NCBI GenBank assembly: GCA_947384055.1
Contig: CANDFO010000004.1
Location: 1-64,000 of the forward strand
Reading direction: 5' to 3'
DNA length: 64,000 bases
Origin: an uncultured Flavonifractor sp.
Lineage (GTDB): Bacteria; Bacillota; Clostridia; Oscillospirales; Oscillospiraceae
Part shown: positions 16,367 to 27,608 of the stretch, piece by piece
Position numbering within the stretch: the stretch's first letter is position 1
Layout: each line of letters opens with the position of its first letter
Notes under the pieces: generated by a model
The model's input: the letters and a program-made list of their open reading frames with translations, nothing else
Database searches by the model: none
What the model was told of the DNA's origin: nothing
Translations under genes and position numbers: made by a program

Positions 16367-17806
16367 ATGAATATCCTGTTTGCCACTTCTGAATGCGCCC
16401 CCTTTATCAAAACCGGCGGCCTGGCCGACGTAGCGGGGGCGTTGCCCAAGGCTCTGGCGGCTATGGGGCACGATGTACGCGTGATCCTTCCCCTCTATGA
16501 GGGCATCGGGGAGGACTGGCGGAGCCAGATGGAGTTTTTGCAGTGCTACGGCGTCACGCTGGGCTGGCGCTCCCCCTACTGCGGCATCTTTGAGCTGAAG
16601 CTGGACGGCGTTACCTATTGGTTTGTGGACAATGAGTACTACTTTAAGCGGGCCAGCATCTATGGGCATTACGACGACGGGGAGCGGTTTGCCTTCTTCT
16701 CCCGGGCGGTGGTGGAGTGCGTGGGACATCTGGACTGGCACCCGGATGTGCTCCACTGCAACGACTGGCAGACCGCCCTGGCGCCCATCTACCTGCTGGA
16801 GGAGCGCCACCGCATTCCCCAGCTCTACGACACCAAGAGCGTCTACACCATCCATAACATCGAGTACCAGGGCCGCTACGGAAGCCAGGTCCTTCAGGAC
16901 CTGTTCGGTCTCAACGCCGGGTATATGAACGAGCATATGCTGGCCTACCATGGCGATGTAAACCTGATGAAGGGGGCCATCTACGCAGCCGACTATGTGA
17001 CGACGGTCTCTCCCACCTACGCCGAAGAACTCCAGTACGGGTTTTATGCCCACGGCCTGGAGGGCGTCATTGCCGACAACCGCCACAAAATACGGGGCAT
17101 TCTCAACGGCATCGACGTAGACGTCTACGACCCCGCCACAGACAAGGGACTGTCCAAGAATTTCTCGCTGAAAAAGCCGGAGGGAAAAAAGGCCTGTAAA
17201 GCGGCGCTTCAGCAGGCTGCCGGGCTGGTGGAGAACCCCGACGTACCCATTATCGGCTGTGTCTCCCGGCTGGTGAGTCACAAGGGCTTCGACCTAGTCA
17301 ACGCCGCCATCCATGACATTATGGCCATGGACGTGCAGATGGTCGTGCTGGGAACCGGCGACTGGACCTATGAGGAGTCCTTCCGTCACGCCCAGAGCCA
17401 GTATCCCGGCCGCTTTGCCGCCCACCTGATGTACTCTGCCGGGATGTCCACCGCCATTTATGGCGGAGCGGACCTGTTCCTGATGCCCTCGGTGGCGGAG
17501 CCCTGCGGATTGTCTCAGATGATCGCTATGCGCTACGGCACAATCCCCGTGGTCCGGGAGACCGGCGGCCTGCGGGATTCCGTGCGTCCCTACAGTGATT
17601 TCAACCGGGACGGCACCGGCTTTACCTTCCACGATATCAGCGCCCATGACATGGCCTGGGTTCTGCGGGAGGCTGTGGACCTTTACAATGGGGATAAGAA
17701 GTCCTGGAAGCAGCTGATGAAAAACGCCATGTCCGAGGATTTCTCCTGGCCCCGTTCCGCCAAGCAGTACGAGGAGATCTACGGCTGGATCACCGGCCGG
17801 GGCTGA
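16367..17806 (+). CDS. glgA: Glycogen synthase (ADP-glucose)
   Basis: The 479-residue GT5 enzyme adds glucose from ADP-glucose to glycogen. It begins MNILFATSECAPFIKTGGLADVAGALP, with the KTGGL motif that binds ADP-glucose. The C-terminal donor domain has SRLVSHKGFDL and PSVAEPCGLSQMIAMRYGTIPVVRETGGL. The site AAGGAGAG is eight bases before the ATG. It is the last gene of the glgBCDA operon; glgP has its own promoter. Confidence 0.97.
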   Translation: MNILFATSECAPFIKTGGLADVAGALPKALAAMGHDVRVILPLYEGIGEDWRSQMEFLQCYGVTLGWRSPYCGIFELKLDGVTYWFVDNEYYFKRASIYGHYDDGERFAFFSRAVVECVGHLDWHPDVLHCNDWQTALAPIYLLEERHRIPQLYDTKSVYTIHNIEYQGRYGSQVLQDLFGLNAGYMNEHMLAYHGDVNLMKGAIYAADYVTTVSPTYAEELQYGFYAHGLEGVIADNRHKIRGILNGIDVDVYDPATDKGLSKNFSLKKPEGKKACKAALQQAAGLVENPDVPIIGCVSRLVSHKGFDLVNAAIHDIMAMDVQMVVLGTGDWTYEESFRHAQSQYPGRFAAHLMYSAGMSTAIYGGADLFLMPSVAEPCGLSQMIAMRYGTIPVVRETGGLRDSVRPYSDFNRDGTGFTFHDISAHDMAWVLREAVDLYNGDKKSWKQLMKNAMSEDFSWPRSAKQYEEIYGWITGRG

Positions 17807-17870
17807 GCGGCAGAAGACAGCAGGAATTTGAATATCCGGAAATAAATGGCGTATGCTGCATTCATTCCGC

Positions 17871-17899
17871 TTGACAGAAAAATAGAGATATGATAAAAT
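17871..17899 (+). promoter_or_regulatory. glgP promoter
   Basis: TTGACA (17871-17876) and TAAAAT (17894-17899) are 17 bp apart. The transcript would begin near 17905, placing the strong hairpin at 17904-17943 right at the RNA 5' end. Confidence 0.65.
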
Positions 17900-17903
17900 G
17901 ACG

Positions 17904-17943
17904 CTGCTCCGCAGACGGGACAAAAGTCCCGCCTGCGGAGCAG
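17904..17943 (+). promoter_or_regulatory. 5'-terminal hairpin of the glgP mRNA
   Basis: CTGCTCCGCAG pairs with CTGCGGAGCAG and CGGGAC with GTCCCG, with one A-C mismatch and an AAAA loop. There is no following T run, so it is not a terminator. At the extreme 5' end it would protect the mRNA from 5' decay or bind a regulator. Confidence 0.5.
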
Positions 17944-17995
17944 ATACGGTTATTATGCGCTTAAATTTTGAATCTGATCACAGGAGATGTCGGCC

Positions 17996-20425
17996 TTGCA
18001 TACTTATACAAAAAAAGAACTGATGGACCAGATCACCGGCAAACTGCGCCGGAATTTCGGGCGGGATGTGGAAGAGGCCACCGCCCTGCATATGTTCAAA
18101 GCCTGCGCCCTGGTGCTGCGGGATATTATCTCTGAGCGGGAAATGGCGACGCAGGACAAGGTTGCGGAGGAGCACCTGCGGCAGGTCCATTACCTGTCTC
18201 TGGAGTTCCTCATGGGCCGGTCCATGCTGAAAAACGCGTATAACCTGGGCATTGTGGAGCCGCTGCGCGAGGCAATCGAGGGTCTGGGTTTTTCCGCCTC
18301 CGACCTGTTTGAGACCGAGCCCGACGCAGGCCTGGGCAACGGCGGCCTGGGCCGTCTGGCCGCCTGCTATTTGGACTCCATGACCACCTTGGATATTCCC
18401 GCCACCGGTTATTCCATCTGCTATGAGCTGGGCATTTTCAAGCAGAAGATTGTGGACGGCCAGCAGGTGGAGCTGCCTGACAACTGGCTGGGTCTGGGTG
18501 ATTCCTGGCTGATCCCCAAGATGGACGAGACCGAAGAGGTGCGCTTCGGCGGCAAAATTGAAGATGTCTGGGATGAATACGGCACCCATCGCATTCAGCA
18601 TACCGGCTATACCTCCGTGCTGGCAGTGCCCAAAGATATGATGATTGCCGGCTATGAGACCGAGCACGCCAACACGCTGCGCCTTTGGGACGCCAAGAGC
18701 CCCACCCCGGTGGATATGACGCTTTTCTCCTCCGGTCAGTATCTGAAGGCCGTGGAGCAGCAGGCTATGGCAGAGGCAATTTCCAAGGTGCTCTATCCGG
18801 AAGACAACCACTATGAGGGCAAATCCCTGCGCCTGAAGCAGCAATATTTCTTTGTTTCCGCCACCATTCAGTCCATTGTGCGGAAGCACCGCTCTGAATA
18901 CGGCACCCTGCGGAACTTCCATCAAAAGCACGTCATTCAGATCAATGACACCCATCCCACGCTGGTGATCCCTGAGCTTATGCGCATTCTGTTGGACGAG
19001 GAGGGCTACGGCTGGGAGGAGGCCTGGTATATCGTCACCCATACGGTGGCCTACACCAACCACACCGTTCTGGCGGAGGCCCTGGAGCGCTGGCCCCAGC
19101 AGCTGATTGAGGAGACCGTGCCCCGCATCTGGCAGATCCTGCTGGAGATCAGCGGCCGCTATCAGAAGGTGCTTACCGACTATTTCCACGGCGACCTGTC
19201 TAAGGTAGGCCCCATGGCCATCATCTGGGGCGGTGAGGTGCGCATGGCTAATTTGTGCATCTGTGCCTGCTATAAGGTTAACGGCGTGTCCGCGCTCCAC
19301 TCGGATATTCTGAAAAAAGACGTGTTCCATGACGCGTACCAGCGCACCCCGGAGAAATTTACCAATGTCACCAACGGCATCGACCACCGCCGGTGGCTGG
19401 CCGAGTGCAACCCCAAGCTGGATGCTCTGCTGCGGGACTGCGGCTGCGGCGCATACCTGCGCCATCCGGAGGCCATGAAGGGTCTGGAGAAGTACGCGGA
19501 CGACCGCTCTGTGCTCTGCCGCATCGGGGAGATCAAGGCGGAGAACAAACGCCTCTTTGCCGGATATGTGGCCCGGGAGAGCGGCATTGTCCTCAATACC
19601 GACGCTATGTTTGACGTTCAGGTAAAGCGCCTGCACGAATACAAGCGTCAGCTTCTCAACGTGCTGCACATTATCTATCTGTACCAGCATATGAAGGAGG
19701 ACTCCAGCTTTACCTTTACGCCCCGGGTCTATCTGTTCGGCGCCAAAGCCGCGCCGGGATACGCGGTGGCAAAGAAGATTATTCATCTGATCAATTCTGT
19801 GGCCGGAATGGTCAACAAGGACCCGGTATGCAAGGATCGGCTCCAGGTGGTATTCCTGGAGAACTACCGGGTGAGCCTGGCGGAAAAGCTCATGCCCGCC
19901 AGCGAGCTCAGCGAGCAGATTTCCACCGCCGGCAAGGAGGCCAGCGGCACTGGTAACATGAAGTTCATGATGAACGGCGCGCTGACCATCGGCACGCTGG
20001 ACGGCGCCAATGTTGAGATGCACCAGGTGCTGGGCGACGAGAATATTTTCCTCTTCGGCCTCAAGGCTCACGAGGTAGCCGAGATGAAGCAGAAGGGATA
20101 CAAGTCCTACGAATACTATATCCACAACCCCGACCTGAAATGGTTGATGAAGCAGATCAACGAGGGCTTTGGCGACGGTGTCTCTTATGAGGACATTACC
20201 CGCCGTCTGGTATTCGGGGACGGCGGCGTGGCGGACGAGTATCTGCTTTTGGCCGACTTTGAGAGCTATCGGGACGCCCATGTCCGGGCGGGCAACGCCT
20301 ACCTGGACAAGGACCGCTGGAACCGCATGTCCTTGATGAACGTGGCCCGTTCCGGCATCTTTGCCGCGGACCGCTCCATTCAGGACTATGCCCGGGATAT
20401 TTGGAACGTACCTGTGCGGGAGTAA
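17996..20425 (+). CDS. glgP: Glycogen phosphorylase
   Basis: GlgP releases glucose-1-phosphate from glycogen with PLP as cofactor. The protein of about 809 residues has the family hallmarks LGNGGLGRLAACYLDS and, near the C-terminus, the PLP site EASGTGNMKFMMNGALTIGTLDGANVE. I prefer the TTG at 17996 because AGGAG (17982-17986) is nine bases upstream of it but touches the ATG at 17987. The ATG version would be three residues longer. It has its own promoter, so breakdown can be controlled apart from synthesis. Confidence 0.95.
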   Translation: MHTYTKKELMDQITGKLRRNFGRDVEEATALHMFKACALVLRDIISEREMATQDKVAEEHLRQVHYLSLEFLMGRSMLKNAYNLGIVEPLREAIEGLGFSASDLFETEPDAGLGNGGLGRLAACYLDSMTTLDIPATGYSICYELGIFKQKIVDGQQVELPDNWLGLGDSWLIPKMDETEEVRFGGKIEDVWDEYGTHRIQHTGYTSVLAVPKDMMIAGYETEHANTLRLWDAKSPTPVDMTLFSSGQYLKAVEQQAMAEAISKVLYPEDNHYEGKSLRLKQQYFFVSATIQSIVRKHRSEYGTLRNFHQKHVIQINDTHPTLVIPELMRILLDEEGYGWEEAWYIVTHTVAYTNHTVLAEALERWPQQLIEETVPRIWQILLEISGRYQKVLTDYFHGDLSKVGPMAIIWGGEVRMANLCICACYKVNGVSALHSDILKKDVFHDAYQRTPEKFTNVTNGIDHRRWLAECNPKLDALLRDCGCGAYLRHPEAMKGLEKYADDRSVLCRIGEIKAENKRLFAGYVARESGIVLNTDAMFDVQVKRLHEYKRQLLNVLHIIYLYQHMKEDSSFTFTPRVYLFGAKAAPGYAVAKKIIHLINSVAGMVNKDPVCKDRLQVVFLENYRVSLAEKLMPASELSEQISTAGKEASGTGNMKFMMNGALTIGTLDGANVEMHQVLGDENIFLFGLKAHEVAEMKQKGYKSYEYYIHNPDLKWLMKQINEGFGDGVSYEDITRRLVFGDGGVADEYLLLADFESYRDAHVRAGNAYLDKDRWNRMSLMNVARSGIFAADRSIQDYARDIWNVPVRE

Positions 20426-20550
20426 TCCATTTGAGGCTCAGGGCGGCCCCTGAGCGGACTTGGACGGCGGACCGGCAGTCCGCTGGGAGCGCTGCGGACC
20501 GAGAAGGCGGGTACGCGCAAAAATAGCGGCACTCCTTTGGAAAGCAGATA

Positions 20551-20587
20551 AACAGCCCGCTCCCGGATTTACCGGGAGCGGGCTGTT
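20551..20587. terminator. Strong GC-rich hairpin after glgP
   Basis: A perfect 16-bp stem pairs AACAGCCCGCTCCCGG (20551-20566) with 20572-20587. There is no long T run on either side. It lies 125 bp past the glgP stop and probably helps end the transcript or protects its 3' end. Confidence 0.5.
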
Positions 20588-20630
20588 CAGCGTATCGGCG
20601 CATAAGGGGCTCTATCGCTTGCTCAGGATC

Positions 20631-20672
20631 AAAAGGAAGCGGCAGGTCTGCGGTATCTCGCAGACCTGCCGC
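20631..20672 (-). terminator. Intrinsic terminator of the glycerol operon
   Basis: A perfect 14-bp stem (GCGGCAGGTCTGCG, 20639-20652, with 20659-20672) is followed on the minus strand by TTCCTTTTG. It lies just past the stop of the DUF308 gene at 20687. Confidence 0.7.
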
Positions 20673-20686
20673 TGTTCCTGTCAATG

Positions 20687-21238
20687 TTACGTTCTGCGGC
20701 TGAGCTGAACCGTGCTCTTAATGACAAAATGTTTCATCGCACCTACGGCAATCAGGGCAGCGCCCGCCAGATACCTGGCGCCCAGGGCATCCTGAAGAGG
20801 CACCGCGATAATAAGCACCCCCAGGACGCAGGCGGTGGTAGCCAGCGCCAGCATCCACGTCCAGCGCTCCAGACCGAAGGCCTTCGCATCCCTGGTGGTC
20901 TGGACTGTCAGCAGGCCGTCCAGCAGGACCAGAATCCCTAATCCAGGGGTCAGGCAGGGCTCCAGCCGCGGACCGCACACCAGCAGCAGGACACCAACAA
21001 TGCTCAGCAGTAATCCATGGGCCAGGTCATACTGGAAGGCCAGACAGTACAGGTCGTCCGACCAGTAGCCAATTACTTTAATCACGCCATAGACCACCAG
21101 CACTGTACCGCCCGCCGCGCATACCGCCGCCGGAGAGATTTGGGGGAGAAGGAAGAGGAGCACCCCGGCGATATAGAAGGAAATGGAGACCAGAATATAT
21201 CCATTCCTTGCGATTCGGAGCCGCTTCAATCCGTCCAT
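20687..21238 (-). CDS. DUF308/HdeD-like membrane protein
   Basis: The 183-residue protein has six hydrophobic helices in a compact array and fits the DUF308 (HdeD-type) family, whose E. coli member is linked to acid resistance. The ATG at 21238 has AGAGGAG directly upstream; a longer reading frame upstream is not protein-like. It is the last gene on the minus strand after the glycerol genes, 50 bp from the DUF1667 gene. It may belong to the same transcript or have its own promoter. The exact role is unknown. Confidence 0.75.
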   Translation of the reverse strand: MDGLKRLRIARNGYILVSISFYIAGVLLFLLPQISPAAVCAAGGTVLVVYGVIKVIGYWSDDLYCLAFQYDLAHGLLLSIVGVLLLVCGPRLEPCLTPGLGILVLLDGLLTVQTTRDAKAFGLERWTWMLALATTACVLGVLIIAVPLQDALGARYLAGAALIAVGAMKHFVIKSTVQLSRRT

Positions 21239-21288
21239 CTCCTCTCCCCTGTCTGACTGTCCGTGCGCCGGCCCTTCGGACGCGCCGC

Positions 21289-21660
21289 TTATGCGGAGGC
21301 TGCCTCCACGCTCTTGGTGGCGATAATATCCACGCCGGTGCCCGCCGCGTCCGCCAGGATCACATCTCCAATCCGGACGGGGGCCTTTACCGTCAGGCCC
21401 TTGAGGGCCTGTACGCACTCGAAAATTTTCCCTTTGGGCACGTCGTTGCGGGTCTTGACAGACACCATGTCCGCCGCGCCGCCCTCCACCATGACAGTAG
21501 AGGTAACAATCCGTGTGGGATTGGTAACTTCCTTCCTGGCATAGTCCTCGCCCCGCTTGCAGGTGTGGCCGCTTACGCTGACGATTTCACTGCCGTCCAG
21601 CTCCACCGTCACCGGGCACCCCATGGGGCAGCCAATGCAGATCAGTTCTCGTTCTTCCAT
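21289..21660 (-). CDS. DUF1667 domain protein of the glycerol-3-phosphate oxidation cluster
   Basis: The 123-residue protein has an N-terminal CIGCPMGCPVTVEL and a further Cys in SGHTCKRGEDYA, four cysteines likely to hold metal or an Fe-S cluster. The family is regularly found after two FAD oxidoreductases in Clostridia glycerol operons and has been proposed as a third, electron-accepting subunit. Only four bases separate it from the upstream oxidoreductase gene. The electron acceptor is not known. Confidence 0.85.
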   Translation of the reverse strand: MEERELICIGCPMGCPVTVELDGSEIVSVSGHTCKRGEDYARKEVTNPTRIVTSTVMVEGGAADMVSVKTRNDVPKGKIFECVQALKGLTVKAPVRIGDVILADAAGTGVDIIATKSVEAASA

Positions 21661-21664
21661 GGTC

Positions 21665-22930
21665 TTACGCCTCCTCCACCTGGATGGTGATGGTTTTCAG
21701 CCCCGGATGGGCCAGCAGCTTGGCCTTCTCCAGCTTGATCTCCTCCATCTCGCCGGGGGCCATCACCTGACGCCTGCGGTGCTGGACCTGCTCGCTGTCA
21801 AAATATACGCCGATGGCCTTGCTCTTGTAAACGCCGCCCACCCGGAAGCGGACCACCTGGACGTCGTCCATCTTCTCCGGGTCGATGGTGCAGGGCACGG
21901 TATAGCGTACGCCATTGACGGGCTTGAGCTCGACCACCTGCCCGGCGCTCCGGGGCTCCTGACCCTGGACATAGCGGGCGGCGTTGCGGCCGGCGGCGGC
22001 GGCCTCTTCGGACACGAAGTCCACCAGGTCGTGGACATGGAGCACATTGCCGCAGGCAAAGACGCCCTCGATATTGGTCTCCATGCGCTCGTTGACCTTG
22101 GGGCCGGAGGTGACGGGGTTCATCTCCACGCCCATGTCCCCGGACAGCTCATTCTCGGGGATCAGACCCACAGACAGCAGCAGCGTGTCACAGTCGTAGT
22201 CCTCCTCGGTGCCGGGGATGGGCTTGCCCTTGTCGTCCACCTGGGCCAGGGTAATGCCCTCCACCCGCTCCTTGCCGCGGATCTCCACCACCGTGTGGCT
22301 GAGCTTCAGGGGGATGCCGTAATCGTCCAGACACTGGACGATATTCCGCTTCAGACCGCCGGAATAGGGCATCAGCTCGGCTACAACTTTGACCTTCGCG
22401 CCCTCCAGGGTCATGCGGCGGGCCATGATCAGGCCGATATCGCCGGAACCCAGAATCACCACTTCACGGCCGGGCATATAGCCCTCCATGTTCACCAGCC
22501 GCTGGGCGGTGCCGGCGGAAAAGATGCCCGCCGGACGATAGCCGGGGATATTCAGCGCACCGCGGGAGCGCTCCCGGCAGCCCATGGACAGCACCACAGC
22601 CTTGGCCTGAATGGAGAAGAGCCCCTCCTCCCGGTTCAGGGCGGTGACGACCTTGTCGTGGCTGATATCCGTGACCATGGTGCGCAGCTTGTACTCAATG
22701 CCCAGCTCCATGGCCTCGTCGATAAACCGGGCGGCGTACTCGGGCCCGGTGAGCTCTTCCTTAAACGTGTGCAGGCCGAAGCCGTTGTGAATGCACTGAT
22801 TCAGGATACCGCCCAGCTCCTTGTCCCGCTCCAGAATCAGAATGCTGTCTACCCCCGCCCTTTTCGCGGCGATGGCTGCGGCCAGACCGGCGGGGCCGCC
22901 GCCGATGATTACGATGTCATAGGCTTTCAT
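21665..22930 (-). CDS. NAD(P)/FAD-dependent oxidoreductase of the glycerol-3-phosphate cluster
   Basis: This pyridine-nucleotide-disulfide-type flavoprotein of 421 residues has an N-terminal FAD site YDIVIIGGGPAGLAAAIAAKRAG, a second dinucleotide fold REVVILGSGDIGLIMARRM in the middle, and a late GVFACGNVLHVHDLVDFV that contacts FAD. It likely passes electrons from the GlpA-like dehydrogenase to NAD or a quinone-free acceptor. Two in-frame ATGs (22939 and 22930) follow the AGGAGG site; the second has the better spacing. It lies 17 bases from the upstream dehydrogenase. Confidence 0.87.
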   Translation of the reverse strand: MKAYDIVIIGGGPAGLAAAIAAKRAGVDSILILERDKELGGILNQCIHNGFGLHTFKEELTGPEYAARFIDEAMELGIEYKLRTMVTDISHDKVVTALNREEGLFSIQAKAVVLSMGCRERSRGALNIPGYRPAGIFSAGTAQRLVNMEGYMPGREVVILGSGDIGLIMARRMTLEGAKVKVVAELMPYSGGLKRNIVQCLDDYGIPLKLSHTVVEIRGKERVEGITLAQVDDKGKPIPGTEEDYDCDTLLLSVGLIPENELSGDMGVEMNPVTSGPKVNERMETNIEGVFACGNVLHVHDLVDFVSEEAAAAGRNAARYVQGQEPRSAGQVVELKPVNGVRYTVPCTIDPEKMDDVQVVRFRVGGVYKSKAIGVYFDSEQVQHRRRQVMAPGEMEEIKLEKAKLLAHPGLKTITIQVEEA

Positions 22931-22947
22931 CTGCGTCATTCCCTCCT

Positions 22948-24387
22948 TCAAATCCGGTCCTTATTGGTGCCCACTGCCAGCTTGGAGGCCCCGCCGGATT
23001 TGGTGATATCCAGCATGCTCATATTCAGCTCCCGGGCCAGGATCTCCATCACTCTGGGAGAGCAGAACCCCGACTGGCAGCGGCCCATCCCCGCCCGGGT
23101 ACGGCGCTTGACGCTGTCCAGAGACTTGGCGCCCAGGGGCCGGTGGATGGCGTCGAGAATTTCGCCCTCCGTGACCATTTCACAGCGGCAGATAATGTTG
23201 CCGTAGGCGGGATTTTTCCTGATGAGCTCGTTATACTCCTCGGGCGTGAGGGTATCCGGGTCCAGAATGCCCTTGCGCTTGCCATTGAAGTTGGGGTTGT
23301 CCTCCAGCTTCAGCAGGTCTTTGACTATGCCGGCCACCATTTTGCCGATGGCGGGGGCGCTGGTGAGGCCGGGGGATTCGATGGCGGCGCAGTCCACAAA
23401 GCCGGGGGCCTCCGGTACCTCGCCGATGATGAACTCGTGGCCGTCCTCGTGGGCCCGCAGGCCGGCGAAGGAGGTGATCACCTGGCGCATAGGCAGGTTC
23501 CTCACGTTGAGCCCCGCCTTTTCGATGAGCTCGTCCAGGCCCGCCCGGGTGGTGGCGGTGGCCTCTTTGTCCTCAATGTCGATGGCGGTGGGACCCACCA
23601 GCAGGTTGCCGTGGACGGTGGGAGAGACCAGCACACCCTTGCCGTACTTGCTGGGCAGGGCGAAGATGGTGTGCTCCACATGCTTGCCGGCCTTCTTGTC
23701 CAGCAGGCAGTAGTCGCCCCGCCGGGGGGTAATGTGGATCTTCTTCTGGCTGACCATGTTGTGGAACTTGTCGGAGTAGACCCCCGCGGCGTTGACGACA
23801 CAGCGGGTCTGATAGGCGCCGTGATTGGTCTCCAGCTCCCAGCCGCCCTCAATGGGGTGAAGACTGAGCACTTCGGTGTCAAACTTGAACTCCACACCGT
23901 TGGTGGCGGCGTTCTCCGCCATGGCGATGTTCATGCCAAAGGGACAGACGATTCCGGCGGTGGGGGCATAGAGGACGCCTACCGTCTTTTCAGACAGGTT
24001 GGGCTCCAGCTTAAAAATCTCCTCCCGGTCCAGAATCAGCTGCATGTCCTTGACGCCGTTCTTGATTCCCCGCTCATACAGGGCCTTCAGGTCGGGCAGG
24101 GAATCCTCGTCGATGCACACCACCAGGGAGCCGCAGCGCTTGAAGGAAAAGTCCAGCTCCTTGGACAGGTCCTCCATCATCTCATTGCCCTGGACGTTGA
24201 GCTTGGCCATCAGGGAGCCGTTGGCCGCGTCGTAGCCCGCGTGCACAATTGCGCTGTTGGCCTTGGAAGTGCCGCAGCACACGTCCTCCGCCCTTTCCAA
24301 TACACAGATATGGGCCTTGCAGCGGGAAAGCTCACGTGCGGTGGAGCTCCCGGAAACGCCAGCCCCAATGATGATTACGTCATACAT
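22948..24387 (-). CDS. Glycerol-3-phosphate dehydrogenase-like FAD oxidoreductase (GlpA type)
   Basis: The 479-residue protein begins YDVIIIGAGVSGSSTARELSR, a DAO-type FAD site. It ends with a BFD-like [2Fe-2S] domain: ICRCEMVTEGEI, then GMGRCQSGFC. This combination is typical of the anaerobic GlpA-like enzyme that oxidises glycerol-3-phosphate to DHAP. The ATG at 24387 has GGAAGGAGAGG upstream; in-frame sequence further upstream is unlike the family. It lies between glpK and the second flavoprotein, and together they form a soluble oxidation complex. Confidence 0.87.
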   Translation of the reverse strand: MYDVIIIGAGVSGSSTARELSRCKAHICVLERAEDVCCGTSKANSAIVHAGYDAANGSLMAKLNVQGNEMMEDLSKELDFSFKRCGSLVVCIDEDSLPDLKALYERGIKNGVKDMQLILDREEIFKLEPNLSEKTVGVLYAPTAGIVCPFGMNIAMAENAATNGVEFKFDTEVLSLHPIEGGWELETNHGAYQTRCVVNAAGVYSDKFHNMVSQKKIHITPRRGDYCLLDKKAGKHVEHTIFALPSKYGKGVLVSPTVHGNLLVGPTAIDIEDKEATATTRAGLDELIEKAGLNVRNLPMRQVITSFAGLRAHEDGHEFIIGEVPEAPGFVDCAAIESPGLTSAPAIGKMVAGIVKDLLKLEDNPNFNGKRKGILDPDTLTPEEYNELIRKNPAYGNIICRCEMVTEGEILDAIHRPLGAKSLDSVKRRTRAGMGRCQSGFCSPRVMEILARELNMSMLDITKSGGASKLAVGTNKDRI

Positions 24388-24416
24388 TGCCGTCGGTCCT
24401 CTCCTTCCACTCGGAA

Positions 24417-24447
24417 GAAAGGAGCAGAGCGCACTCTGCTCCTTTCT
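24417..24447 (-). terminator. Hairpin between glpK and the dehydrogenase gene
   Basis: GAAAGGAGCAGAG pairs with CTCTGCTCCTTTC around a four-base loop, with a TTCTTC tail on both strands. It could stop part of the glpK transcript, lowering expression of the downstream flavoproteins, or act as an RNA-processing site. Confidence 0.6.
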
Positions 24448-24512
24448 TCTTCGATTTTCAACAAGATGAATATCTAAGCCTTGGGCCCTGTTCAGGGTCC
24501 GGATATGCGGGC

Positions 24513-26225
<1,713 letters not shown>

Positions 26226-26332
26226 CTACAAATGCCTAGATGTTGCGCGCTGGAGTTTTCCACTTTGCAAAATATATTCCATTATGTGGAAAGCGCACTG
26301 TCCGCTGCTGGAAACTGACTGCAAAAAACCGC

Positions 26333-26361
26333 TTGTGCCGGAGTTCCGTCTGCATTATAAT
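26333..26361 (+). promoter_or_regulatory. Promoter of the glucokinase gene
   Basis: TTGTGC (26333-26338) and TATAAT (26356-26361) are 17 bp apart, about 50 bp before the start codon. The 405-bp gap 26010-26414 is the divergent control region of glpK and this gene. Confidence 0.5.
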
Positions 26362-26414
26362 AAGGGAGACAGCCCTTTCCAAAGCGCGCAATATGAGAGC
26401 AGGAGGTCCAACCT

Positions 26415-27362
26415 ATGAATTATTTGGGCATTGATCTGGGCGGCACCAATATTGCCGCCGCTGTGGTAGAGGAAAACGGGCGGATTTTGGGCAGGGCCAG
26501 CCTGCCCACTCCCCGCGGCATAGAAGCGGTGGCGGACCGCATAGCGGAAGCGGCCCGGGCCGCGGTGTCGGCGGCCGGCCTGTCCCTGGAGCAGGTGGCC
26601 AGCGTGGGCGTGGGCTCCCCCGGCACCATCCAGCCGGACACCGGCGTGGTAAAATACTGGTCCAATCTGAATTTCAATGATGTGCCCCTGGCTGAGCTGC
26701 TGAGCGCCCGGCTGGGGCGGCCCGTTTTGCTGGAGAACGATGCCAATGCGGCGGCGCTGGGGGAGTACGCGGCCGGGGCAGGCCGGGGAAGCGCCTCCAT
26801 GGTGGCCATCACCCTGGGCACCGGCGTGGGCGGCGGCGCAGTGCTCAACGGAAAGCTGTACACAGGCTTCAACTACGCCGGAATGGAGGTGGGGCACTTC
26901 GTCATTGACCACGGCGGGCGCCTGTGTACCTGCGGCCGCCGTGGCTGCTTTGAGGCGTACTGCTCTGCCACCGCCCTGATCAAGCGCACGCGGGAGATTA
27001 TGCAGGCCCATCCGGAGTCCCTGCTCTGGACGCTGGCAGGGGGCTCCCTGGAGCGTGTGGACGGCCGCCTTCCCTTTGAGGCGGCGGGCCGGGGCGATCC
27101 CGCCGCCCTGCGGATTATCGACGAATACGTGGGGTATCTGGGCGGCGGCGTCACCAGCCTGGTCAATATTTTTCAGCCGGAGGTGTTCTGCATCGGCGGC
27201 GGCCCCTCCGCCCAGGGGGAAAACCTGATGGGGCCGGTGCGGGAGATCTTACAGCGGGAGGACTACGCCCGCAATCAGTCCCGCCGCACCAAGCTGGTGC
27301 GCGCCCTGCTGGGGAACGACGCCGGCATCATCGGCGCGGCGCTGCTGCCCCTCTTCCGCTGA
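26415..27362 (+). CDS. glk: ROK-family glucokinase
   Basis: The 315-residue protein phosphorylates glucose with ATP. It starts MNYLGIDLGGTNIAAAVV (phosphate loop) and has ENDANAAALGEY (catalytic Asp) and TLGTGVGGGAVLNGKL. The ROK zinc motif reads CTCGRRGCFEAYCS. There is no HTH, so it is a kinase and not a ROK repressor. AGGAGG is seven bases upstream. It sits between the glycerol operon and spoIVB and can feed the nearby glycogen pathway. Confidence 0.92.
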   Translation: MNYLGIDLGGTNIAAAVVEENGRILGRASLPTPRGIEAVADRIAEAARAAVSAAGLSLEQVASVGVGSPGTIQPDTGVVKYWSNLNFNDVPLAELLSARLGRPVLLENDANAAALGEYAAGAGRGSASMVAITLGTGVGGGAVLNGKLYTGFNYAGMEVGHFVIDHGGRLCTCGRRGCFEAYCSATALIKRTREIMQAHPESLLWTLAGGSLERVDGRLPFEAAGRGDPAALRIIDEYVGYLGGGVTSLVNIFQPEVFCIGGGPSAQGENLMGPVREILQREDYARNQSRRTKLVRALLGNDAGIIGAALLPLFR

Positions 27363-27608
27363 ACGCGCGCATCCACAATCAGCAAAATTTTCCATCGCAA
27401 ACTCTCATACCGCACTCTGCTTTCCGCATATACTATTCGATAAACGGCGCTTTTCCGGAGAACGTGGGCGCGCCGGTCCGGATATGGCGGCAGCGTTCAA
27501 GCAAAGTCTACCCGGTGGAGCTCTTTCCGTCATTGATCAGACAAGACAAAAAATGCGCAGGAGTTTGCCGGAAAAATTCCAGATAAACCCAGCGCAAAAG
27601 CGAAATCC

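Noticed and set aside
17978..20281. A 767-codon open frame on the minus strand opposite glgP
   Set aside because: It is the antisense of a clear phosphorylase gene; GC-rich codon use leaves opposite frames open, and the protein has no family features.
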